Assembly (NCBI GenBank): GCA_031216915.1
Contig: CM062290.1
Span: forward strand, 165,435,453-165,499,452
Source: Pictodentalium vernedei
Taxonomy: Eukaryota > Mollusca > Scaphopoda > Dentaliida > Dentaliidae
Reading direction: 5' to 3'
DNA length: 64,000 nucleotides
Part shown: positions 38,401 through 50,400 of the stretch, in pieces
Numbering within the stretch: the first letter of the stretch is position 1
Layout of the letters: each line of letters opens with the position of its first letter
Made by a program: the position numbers and the translations under genes
The notes under the pieces: model-generated
Database searches by the model: none
Told to the model about the DNA's origin: nothing
Seen by the model: only the letters and a program-made list of their open reading frames with translations

Positions 38401-41400
38401 GTGTGTAGCGCTTGACGAAAAGGATAATGTTCAATGTTTATGAAAGGATTATGAAATAAGAAAAGAATTGTGATAATTGAGAATATGTTAATTTCTGTTC
38501 AATAAATGCTATGTTTCAATAAAAATAATTTGAGGTGTAGACTGTACTAAAGAACTGCGGCCTAGGTAAATGTGGCCATCACAGTTAAAGTATGTCAACC
38601 AAAGTTACCAAGTTGCAGTAAGATCATTCCAAAATGAGTCATCCCACCAAGTTACAATGAAATCCCTTCCTAAATACGACTCATAGACTTTGCTAAGGGA
38701 ATGTAGGTCATGTGACGGTCCAGTGGTCACAGGTGACCGATTATGTCCAAAACAGGACTGTCTCATCTAGACATCATACCAACTTATCCTACCAAGTTAC
38801 AATGAAATCCCTTCATAAAAACAACCTGTAGATAGTGCTAAAGGAATCTAGGTCACATGAAAAGACAGCTGTAATGGCTGACCGATCATGACCAAAATCA
38901 GATAGTCTCATCTGGACATCATACCAAGTTATCCTTCTAAATTACGATAAAAATGCTTCATAATGTGAACTGTAGAGCGTGCTAGAAAAATCTAGATGAC
39001 ATGCCTGTGCGGCCATCATGGTTGACCGATCTTGGCCAAAATACGACATTCTCATCTAGACATTAATCCGAGTCAACCTACCAATTTACAATGAAATCCC
39101 TTCATAAATGCAATCTGTAGACTGTGCTAAAGGAATCTAGGTAATGCAACCCTGTGGCCGTCATGTTTGACTGAACCCAACTAAAATAGGATGTTCTTGT
39201 CTAGACATTATATGGAGTCACCCTACCAAGTTACAATGAAATCCCATCATAAATACAACCTGTAGACGGTGCTGAAGAATTTTGGGTTCCAGGCCTGCAC
39301 AGCCGTAATGGTTGACCGATCACGGCCAAAAGGGGCCATTCTCATCAAGACATGACCTCGAACCCACATATAAAATTTGGTGATGATCAGACAAGAACTA
39401 CGAGGTGTAGTCTGCGCTAAAGAAAATGTGAACAGACTCACAGATTGGTGGACTTCTGCATGTGTGAGGACAAAAGCTTATCTGGATTTTACCTGTAGAT
39501 ATGTGTATTAATAATAATGTGAGAACACTGATATGCAGGCTGCTGCCAGTATGTAAATATGAAAGTGTCAATGACACTGTAGCTCAACTTGTCAAGACAA
39601 AGACATGTACATGTATAATATGTGACACAGCAATGACAAACATCTAGGTAATGAACTGATAACAAAGGTACATATAAAGTATTGTAACGGTCTGTACATA
39701 AATACTGACCGTTGCCTGTAACAAATGTATATGTAAAGTATTGTAAAGGTGGGTGACAGTCAGATGCTAAACTAGAAAAAAATCTTTGAGTCCCAGAGTG
39801 GGTCTGACTGAACCCCAAAATATTTGTTCTCATAGCACAGTGATAACAAAGGCACCCCAAAACACACTCATTCCTGTCCCAAGGTGAAAACAAAGGTACC
39901 CAAGAAGTTTCGTGAAGATCAGTTCACAAATATGAGCTGTGTAGAAGTTGTGACAAAAAACTGATTGGACCTAATTTCGGTACAAAATGGCCCCTGGCAG
40001 CCATCTTGAATTCTGTACTGCACCCAGAAACACTCATTCTCGTCCCAAGGAGATAACAAAGGTACCCAAGAAGTTTTGTGAAGATCGGTTCATAAATACA
40101 GCCTCTAGCCCGAGGCGTATTGACATGTGCACTTACAGTGTATAAGTAGCACTGAATAAATCAAAGTTCATCTAATCTGCATAATTTCTGCACGAGAAAA
40201 AAACCCGTACTATATGTGATGTATTCCATGTTACTAAACATTCATACAAAAATATATTCAAATCAGAACTTTCATACAGAAGTTCTGCACAAAAGACTGA
40301 TTGCACTAATTTTGGTACAAAATGGCTGCTGGTGGCTATCTTGAATTTTGGACCACACCCAAAAACACTCGTTCTCATCCCACGGTGATAACAAAGGTAC
40401 CCAAGAAGTTTGGTAAAGATCGGTTCATAAATACAGCCTCTAGCCTGAGACGTATATAGAAGTTGTGTACAAAAAACTGATTAGACCTAATTTCGATACA
40501 AAATGGCCACTGGCAGCCATCTTGAATTTTGGACCGCACCCAGAAACACTCGTTCTCGTCCCAAGCTGATAACAAAGGTACCCAAGACGTTTCGTGAAGA
40601 TCGGTTCATAAATACAGACTCTAGCCCGAGCCGTATTGACATGTGTACTTACTGTGTGTAAGTAGCACTGAAAAAATCAAAGTTCATCTAATTTGCATAA
40701 TTTCTGCACGAGAAAAAAACCCGTATTATATGTGATGTATCCCATGGTACTAAACATTCACACAAAAAATTATTCAAATCAGCGCTTTCATATGGAAGTT
40801 CTGTGCAAAAATCTCATTGCACCAAATTTTGTACAAAATGGCTGCCATCGGCCATCTTGAATTTCGGACCGGACCCAAAAACACTCGTTCTCGTCCCACG
40901 GTGATAACAAAGGTACCCAAGGAATTTCGTAAAGATCAGTTCATAAATACGGCCTCTAGCCCGAGCCGTATTGGCATTTGCACTTACAGTGCTGAAAGTA
41001 ACACCAAAAAACATCAAAGTTAGTCTAATTTGCATAATTTACGCACAAGAAAAAAACCCGTATTATATGTGATGTATCCCACCGTACTAAACATTCATAC
41101 AAAAAACTATTCAAATCATAGCTTTCATATGGAAGTTCTGTACAAAAAACAGATTTCTGCATCGTCGGTACAAAATGGCGGCTGGCAGCCATCTTGAATT
41201 TCGGACCAAACCCCAAAACACTCGTTCTCGTCCCACGGTCATAACAAAGGTACCCAAGAAGTTTCGTAAAGATCGGTTCATAAATACAGCCTCTAGCCCG
41301 AGCCGTATCCAATTGTTGATGGACAGACGGGCCATGGCATAAGCTCAAATTTGGCTTTGCCAAAGTTGAGCTAAAAATGACCTGACCGGTTCTATTCCTG

Positions 41401-44400
41401 ACTTAGAACTGGTCAGAGGTCTTAGTTTGTTTTATATGAAAAGCATTTTCAAGCCTGTGCATATACATGTACTATTTTTTGTTGGCGGTTGTCAGCCGGT
41501 TTCATGAGGGGTTGTTGGTTGTTTTGTGTGAGGTTGTTGTTTGGAGCTGATTTCATAAGTGGTTGTCCAACTGTTGGTTGTCATCTGTTTGGTGAGCAGT
41601 TGTCGCTTGGCATTTGTCCAACGTTTCATTTTCTGTTCCAGCCACAGAATTTTGCCGTATTATTGGAAAGCCCATAACCTGACAAAACACCCCTACCCCA
41701 CATTCACTAACCAGGGCATTGTCCCATTGTTAGTGGGTTTGGGCACAGGGGGGGGGGGGGGGCAAATTATAAAGTGGTATTCTTACCTGATAATAGGTGA
41801 GAGTAAAAAAGATTGAGAGTTGATTTCTGTTGTATACTCTTTTGTGTTGATTCTGTGTTTCAGTTTATCAGTCGTTTGGTCTCTTTGCATGCCAGGAATG
41901 TTGGCTTGCTGATGCGAATTTTAGAACCCTGTTGGAGGCATACAGGGATAGTATATCCATATTTCCTGGTGGCATGCTGCCTTCGTGGTTTGCGACCATT
42001 GGGTTTAGTAGTCCGTTGTCCAGGTTGTGTAGTCCCAAGATTCATCACTGTTTCGCTGAATATTGGCTCTGTTTCCGAATTTTCACTGCTTGGTGTTGGC
42101 TGTTCAGTACAGGAGGACCAGGTGTTTAACTGTGCCTGAGTAGCTGCACAGCTATCTTGAAGTGTAGTGCTTGAGTTGTCCTCAGTATTTTTTCCAACAA
42201 AACATCATGTGGTCTACCTGTAGTGGAATGCATAATACTGGTCCATGGGGTGGCAGTTGGTCTTGGATTGAACTCAGATTCGTAAAATGGTGATGGTGTT
42301 ACATGTATGTGGTAAATCTTGGTTCCCTGATCCATGTGATTTGTCTTGGGTTGGGTCCTGTCTGCCATATCTTGGTGGTTCTTTCGCATGATGTGTTTAG
42401 TCAGACACGCCTGACATTGAAATTTTTTTGGACAGTTGGTGCATTGCTTGTTGCCTTCCTATCTGTGCTTGACTCTATTGTGTCTTTGTAGACTCTGGCA
42501 CTGTTTGTAACATGCCCCACAAATGTTGCATGTGTAAGACATCTTAGATATGAGAAAGAGTATGAATTACAACCCAGCTGTCTTCTCTAGAAAGACACTG
42601 GAAGCGTCAGCGCTATTATGATGTCGATTTGACTGGCAATCTTCTCTTGGCCTTCTGTCAAGCACTTGATGTGAGAACAGAAAGGAAAAGTAAGGAATGT
42701 ATGAGCATAATAAAGTTTAAAATCCTTTCCTTTCGGGCCAAACATGCGCAGCTTGTAGATCCATTGGATTTGTAATGGGAGTCTCCTTCCCGGGGACCAG
42801 CCGTGAGGGCGACTAGGGCGATTATGTCGCCCTTCCAAGCCCAAAGTCGCCTAGAAAAAGTCGCCCTCTAAAAATTTGCCAAAATGAGGAAAGGCTGAAC
42901 TGAGTGATCCAAGGTTTACATAAAAACGATTATGTTCAAGAATTGAACGTGATAAATGAGCATTTTCATTCGACAAATAAGAGACCATTTATTTGAAACC
43001 ACAAGAGAATCAATTGTCCATTGTCCCTTTTTTTTATTTCTATTTTCAGGGCTCGCCTTGAGTAAAATGGTCGGGGCCTAAAAAAAGTGCCCCACATATT
43101 GAGGTCGGGGCCTTTTTGGGGCTGATTTTCCATTTTGTCCATTACTGTTAGTGCTTTTTTGTGGAAAATGTTGGGGCTTGGAAAAAAGTCCCCAGCAAGT
43201 GCTCCTCGGGGCTGATCTCGGGGCCTGGGCTGATCAGCCCCGACTCAAGGCAAGCCCTGTATTTTGTTCCATTTCAGTCAGAGCTTCAAGTGTCGAAACG
43301 CAAATAGGTGACTTTCGTAACTCAACAAAATAACCCAGTTTGAAAGTAGGCTACATCGCTTAAGATGCCAAAAATTCTCTGCTGAATTAGTAAACTTTTG
43401 TGAAAGGTAACCACAGGAGGGTGCTGGGGGGGGGGGGGGGGGGACTGGCATGAAGATAAGAGGAAGGGTCATGAAGGAGAGGGTAGCAGTGGGGGATATT
43501 CAATCAATAATTACTTTGTGATTTTTTAACCTGGCATAGATGCATCATAGACAACTGACCTCGATTAATCGGACATTAATGGGGGACCATGAGCTGAAAA
43601 TATGAAGGGGTGGTACATAAATATTCTTAATTTTCCCCACTTGCCTATGAAGTCTCCCTACTTGACTCTGCAGTCTCCCTATTTTTTTCTGGAGTGAGAC
43701 ATGAAGTCTCCCTAAAATTCCCCCCTAGGCTGGTCCCTGCTCCTTACTTCAGAATGACTGCTTTCTGGATCTGACTGGAGAGTTTAAATGATGCGAAAAA
43801 GTACATCGGTTGATCTGTGGTTGGTATCATTGGTTGAAACCTGCATTGTCGTTGCAGATTCTTTTCACTCGGATTAGCTGGATGATGATTTAGCTCTTGG
43901 GTTGCCATCAATCGGCCCTAAGGTAGATATGCGTGTCAGTTGGTTTTCTAAAAAGATAAGTTTTCATTTTGTTGCCGTCCTTGATGGCTCGGACATCTAG
44001 AAATGTCACTGATTCTCCGGAGGACTTGATGGTAAATTTGATTGTCTGGTGAGATCGGTTAAGATGGTCTATAAATTGATTCAGCAATGCCAGTCTATGG
44101 GTCCAAATGAGAATGATATCATCTATGAAGTGAAGGTATAATTGAATATATTTGCTAGGCTTGGGGCTACCTGTGTGCCCGTTACTCCCGACTTGGAGAT
44201 AATTAACCCCATCAAATTTGAAGTTGGTGCAGTGTAATGCAATTTTGAGTAAGTTGAAATGTCCCACGTTGGGCAATGTCGCCTGATGTACTTTACAATG
44301 CCGACAGTTTTGGTCTGTTTACTGGCAAGACTACAAATTTCTTTGTAGAGTGGGAAGTTTTGTTCGGTGATACGGACCAGTTCTTATGCTTCCTGGTCAG

Positions 44401-47400
44401 TTCTAGCTCATTTGCTGGGCCTAATATCAACGATTGTGGTAGCGGACTGACTGTCTGAGGATAGTCCAATGCTTATTGAGCTGTGATTGAGTAGGTCGCC
44501 ATTCCTGAGTATGTGGCTAGTGATATAAAAAATACGAAAGAATAATCAAAGAATCAATTCGAGAGGACCACCTTATGGAACCCGGCACTCGGAGGTTTTT
44601 ACCTGCAGATATGCATATTAATAATACTGATTATTGAAGTGCAGGCTGCTGCCAGTATGTAAATGAAATGACCTGACCAGTTTCGTTTATGACATGGAAC
44701 TCATCAGAGGTCTTAGTTTGTTTTATATGAAAAGCGTTTGCAAGCCTGCGCCTATACATGTATATATTATTATGTTGGCGGTTGACAGGATTGTTGTCCT
44801 GCCGGTTTCATGTGTGGTTGTCAAACTGGCGATTGTCCAGTGTTTGGTGGGCAGTTGTCATTTGGAACCGATTTCATGAGCGGCTGCCTGACTGGTGGCT
44901 GTCGCTTGGCATTTGTCTGACATTTTATCTTCTGTTCCAGCCATAGGATTTTTGGCATGTTATTGGAAAGGCCATAAGCTGACAAAACACACCCACCCCA
45001 CATTCACTAACCGGGGCATTGTCCCATTGTTAGTGGATTTTGGCACTGGGGGGGGGGGGGGGGGGGGGGGGGGGGGAGATAAATTATAAAGTGGTATTCT
45101 TACTGGATAATAGGTGAGAGAAATAGATGAGATTGAGAGTTGATTTCTGTCTTTAGTGTTGATTCCGTGTTTTACTTCATCAATTGTTTGGTCTCTTTGC
45201 ATGCCATGGAATGTCGGATTGCTGATAGAACCCTGTAGGAGGCATACATGTAACTGATGTGAGTCAGTGTGACAATGTTTGCCTGTTTTGGAGCAAGTTT
45301 TTTCCTTTGTTAACCCATGTAATAAAGTAGTTCAAAAGTAACGGTTAATCAATCATTTTATTGATCGATCAAGATGTTGATCATTGGTTAATTGATTAAT
45401 CAGTTGACCGTTTCAGCTCTACTATGTCATCTGGAAATGAACAATTATTTATTTAACCCTTTAGCTAACATGAAAAGCAGATGACACTTGCAAAAAACAT
45501 TCTTGAATAACTCATTTTTTTTACTTTTTGTCTCAAAAACATAGGTTATGGCCTCTCATTGGAACGAGCCTGACGAACTCGTTCCAATGAGGGGTCATAA
45601 CCTACGTTTCTGAGACAAAAATGGAAAAAATAATGAAAATTAATAGGCGATTTTTTAGAATAGCACTGGCCGGTTTGGGCCGTTACGTTGGATAAAGGGT
45701 TAATAGCCAAGTGTGCAATGTCTAGAAAAAAGACTTCATATGAGTATAAATGCATGGTACAATGTAGAAGCTCAAGTTCAAGTCTATAAATACTGTATGA
45801 ATCAAAATAAGTTGTAGCATAATCACAATAAACAAAGTAGCCCACTGCCATTACACCAATAACACAAGAACCTGGTATCATTTTCAGGAAAGCTCACTGT
45901 GAGAGCTTACCAGAGAATGATGTTTGATTCATCTGTTATTGGTGTAGTTGAAGATGCATAGTTTATAGTGGTTATTCTATATATTGTACTGTAAGTCAAG
46001 TGATTTCTGAATTCCACAATTTCCACTCAGAGGTCTGCTGACTGCAATTTTTCAAATGCAAAACAACCCACATGGGCATCATGTCATGATCATCCACTGA
46101 CCACTGGTTTGGTTCGTCCTTTCAAAATTAAAATACGGGCTTTCAGGCCATGTTTGGCCTAGTCTCCCCCCCCCCCTCCCAGGTTCTGAGACTCCTGTGC
46201 CAATAGTAAATAAGGAGGCTGTATCGTGCAGATTTTCATAGTCAACAAATCGCCATCATTACTTGACGGTTAGTCGACTAATAGTCCTTTCTCATAAATT
46301 CAACAATCTTTAATATACTTACACATTTAAAATGAGGTACGAATGTGTACAGTAAAGGGATAAAATGGAAACACCAAAATATACCCAACTGATTGGTAGA
46401 ATTTAAATAGGAGAACCTTTGTGTGAATGTTTAATTTCCTGATAAGTTGACAACTTTCTCACTTTTGCTTTATGGATTGTTCTTGTTCTTCTGTTTACTC
46501 TTCAGCCTGCAATACTTCCCAAACCATGGATCATTTTAAACTGTTCCGAACAAATGAAAAATGAAAGTGTCAATGACACTGTAGCTTAACTTGTGTGTTG
46601 TGTTTGATGAAAAGGATAATGTTCAATGTTTATGAAAGGATTATGAAATAAGACAAGAATTGTGATAATTGGGAATATGTTCATTTCTGTTCCCTGTATG
46701 CTATCTTTTTGATAAAAAATATGAGGTGTATGCTGCACTAAAGAGCTGAGGGGTGGGTTAATATGACCTCACAGTTAATGTATGTGGTCCTCACCGTTAA
46801 TGTATATCAACGAAAGATACCAAGTTACAGTGAAATTATTCCAAAACAAGTGATCCTATCAAGTTACACTGAAATCCCTTCATAAATATGGCCTGTAGAC
46901 TGTGCTAAAGGTTTTTGGGCTTCGGGCCCTGGAGCCATCAGTTTCCCAATTGCGTCCAAAGGGGATGTTCTCATCTCGACATTATATGAAGTCAACCTAC
47001 CAAGTTACAATGAAATCCTTTCATAAATATGACCTGTAGACTGTGCTAAAGGTTTCTGGGCTTTGGGCTTGGGCAGCCATCATGGTGGAATGATCGCAAC
47101 CAAAAGGGGACATTCTCATCAGGGCATCGTCTGGAGTGATCCTATGAAGTTACAATGAAATCCTTTCATAAATATGATCCGTAGACTATGCTCAAGATTT
47201 TCGGGCTTCGGGCACCTGTCGCCATCACAGTTGACCAATCACGACCAAAAGGGAATGTCATCATATAGGCATTATATGGAGTCAACCTAACAAGTTACAA
47301 TGAAATCCTTCCATAAATACGACCTATAGACTATGCTAAAGGTTTTTGGGCTAGGGTAGCCATCAAGGCTGAATGATCGCGACCAAAAGGGGACGGTCTC

Positions 47401-50400
47401 ATCTGACATTATTTGGAGTCATCCTACCAAGCTACAATGAAATCCCTTCTTAATTATGACCTGTAGACTGTTCTAAAGGTTTTCAGGATTCGGACTCCTG
47501 TAGGTGCACTGTTGCCCAATCGTGTCCAAAAGGGGACGTTCTCATCTAGACATTATATGAAGTCAAACCTACCACGTTTCAATGAAGTCCTTTCATAAAT
47601 ATGACCTGTACACTGTGCTAAAGGTATTCGGGATTCGGGCAGCCATAATGGTTGAATGATCGCAACCAAAAGGGGACATTCTCATCTGGGCATCATCTGG
47701 AGTGATCCTATGAAGTCACAATGAAATCCCTTCATAAATATGACCCGCAGGCTATGCTCAAGATTTTCGGGCACCTGTAGCCATCACAGTTGACCAATCA
47801 TGACCAAAAGGGGATGACATCATCTAGGCATTATATGGAGTCAACCTAACAAGTTATAATGAAATCCTTCCATAAATACGACCTGTAGAATATGCTAAAG
47901 GTCTTTGGGCTCAGGCAGCCATAAAGGCTGAATGATTGCGACCAAAATGGGATGTTCTCATCTAGACATTATTTGGAGTCATCCTACCAAGCTACAATGA
48001 AATCCATTCATAATTATGACCTGTAGACTGTTCTAAAGGTTTTCGGGCTTCGGGCCCCTGTAGCCGTCACAGTTGCCCAATTGTGTCCAAAAGGGGACGT
48101 TCTCATCTAGACATTATATGAAGTCAACCCACCAAGTTACAATGAAATCCCTTCATAAATATGACCTGTAGACTGTGCTAAAGGTTTTCGGGCTTCGAGC
48201 TCGGGCAGCCATCATGGTTGAATGATCACAACCAAAGGGGACAATCTTATCTGGGCATGATCTGGAGTGATCCTACGAAGTTACACTGAAATCCCTTTAC
48301 AAATATGACCTGTAGACTGTGCTCAAGGTTTTCAGGCTTCGGGCACCTGTAGCCATCACAGTTGATCAATCACGACCAAAAGGGGATGTCAACATCTAGG
48401 CATTATATGGAGTCAACCTAACAGGTTACGATGAAATCCTTCCATAAATATGACCTTTTGCCTATGCTAAAGGTTTTTGGGCTCGGGCACCCATCAAAGG
48501 TGAATGATCGCGATCAAAATGGGACGTGCTCAACTAGACATTATTTGGAGTCATCCTACCAAGTTTCAATGAAATCCCTTCATAAACTTCGGCCCCTGTA
48601 GCCGTCACAGTTGCCCAATCAAGACGAAAAGGTGACTTTCTCATCTAGACATTGTTTGAAGTCTACCCACCAAGTTACAATGAAATTCCTCAATAAATAT
48701 GACCTGTAGACTGTGCTAAAGGTTTTAGGGTTTTGGGCTTGGGAAGTCGTCACGGTTGGCAAATCACGCCCAAATGGGGAAATTCTCATCTAGAGATCAT
48801 AAGGAGTCATCCTACCAAGTTACAATGAAATCCCTCCATATTAAACATGACCTGCAGACTGTGCTAAAAGTTTTTGGGTTTCGGGCTTGGGCAACCATCA
48901 CGGTTGATAGATCACGCCATTATACTCATCTAGGCATTATACAGAGGCATCCTACCAAGTTACAATGAAATCCCTTCATAAATGCGACCTCTAGACTGTG
49001 CTAATGGTTTTCGGGTTTTGGGTTCGGGCAGCCATACCGGTTGCCTGATCGTGACCAAAAGGGGACGTTCTCATCTAGACATGACCCCAAACCTGCATAT
49101 GAAATTTCGTGACGATCAGACAAGAACTGCGAGGTGTAGCCCATGCTAAAGGAAAATGTGACCAGACTCACCGACTCATAGACTAACAGACCTCTGCACG
49201 CGTGATGGCAATAGCTTATCTTGACGTTGTCAAGTTAAGCTAAAAATGAAGAGACTCACCCGACTTAATGACGTTGTGAATGTCATTCAGCATGTTGGTT
49301 AAGCAGTGAAAACAATATGCAATCATCAAACGAAAGCCATCATTGGATCTCCTATTGAAATTGACAATGCTGGACACTTTCTTTGGCTACAGTACGGAAC
49401 AGAGATTGACCAAAATCGCAGGGCTTGGTGTTTTTAAAATTACATTGTTGCACAATTGTGAGGGAAAACAAAGGTCATTGAATATTACAAGTAACTACGG
49501 TTAGTCATTTCAAAGTTTAATAATAAACTAATTGTTCATTCATCTCATTATACAGTGCAATTTAAGACTTGTGTCACTTTGAAAATGAACTACGATCGAC
49601 GAAATATAAAAACTGTTGACTATGCCTGTAGTCGACAGTTAGTCAACTAATCGCTACAACCCTAGTATTGTGAATGAAGCTATACATTTGATCAAGGATT
49701 GTAACTTTGGACTGCATGATTCTTGAAGTAATAACTTTATTAATTCAACTTGACGTAATAAAGTAATCACTTCTCAAATTGTGCAGTCAATAACTATAAT
49801 GCTACATGTAGGTCATTGGATACTCACTGATGAACTTCAAAATTTGAAACACGCTGCTAAAAACGTCATTTAGATGGCCAAAAATGCCGAGATTTTTTTT
49901 ATCCCAAAAGCCGCCAGAAGAGTGCACTTAATAACTGATTCAATATTTTCTTAGGGGGAACCCCTCCCATCACCCCTTCAGACCACCCTATGATCAATTG
50001 CGCCTTCGGCACTCACTGCAGATGCCTTTATCATCTACATCAATATCCCAACACATTTAAAAGGAACCCCATCACAGAATCAACCCCAGGGCAGATTTCA
50101 TGGAAACAATCGTTCCGTTTCCGTGGGGGTTCCGTCAGGGCAAAACCAGTGAAACGAAAAACAGGTTCCCACAAATTTTTTAACATTACGTTTTTCATCA
50201 AGGGATATATAAAACACACCAAACATTTTCTGCCAAGACTAAAACTGTTTTCTTTATCATCGATGAAACAGTGATCATAACAGTAACAACATTTTGCTGG
50301 TGTGCCTAAGCACCGCAGGTCACTGCAGGTTACCACAAAACTATCTTTCTACTCAACAATATTCACTCATTGGGCTAATAAAATGCCAGTTGCATAGTTT

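Larger units (their letters stand above)
39481..45247 (-). mobile_element. Penelope-like retroelement with pseudo-LTRs, interrupted by two insertions
   Basis: A segment of about 650 bases occurs as direct repeats at both ends (44594-45247, and 39481-39558 plus 41375-41945). This matches the pseudo-LTRs of Penelope-like elements. Between them, on the minus strand, lie a reverse transcriptase fragment (44276-43741), a C-terminal segment (42844-42587) and a C2H2 finger frame (42542-42126). The 44.7 kb repeat carries a hammerhead ribozyme motif, another known PLE trait. Insertions: a family B Helitron-like element (39559-41374) in the downstream repeat and a hAT element (42791-43739) in the coding part. 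The copy is dead. Confidence 0.82.

Noticed and set aside
42587..43739. GIY-YIG nuclease expected in the Penelope-like element
   Set aside because: No GIY or YIG motif could be read between the RT fragment and the WIYKL segment. It may be deleted, but I cannot show it.
46561..49243. CRISPR-like array
   Set aside because: Unit length about 143 bases without short identical repeats and unique spacers, and the setting is clearly eukaryotic. It is a satellite-like Helitron core.
46220..49668. hAT element with tagtcgacta-type ends around the family C array
   Set aside because: The two similar segments read in the same direction rather than as inverted ends, so they do not define one element.
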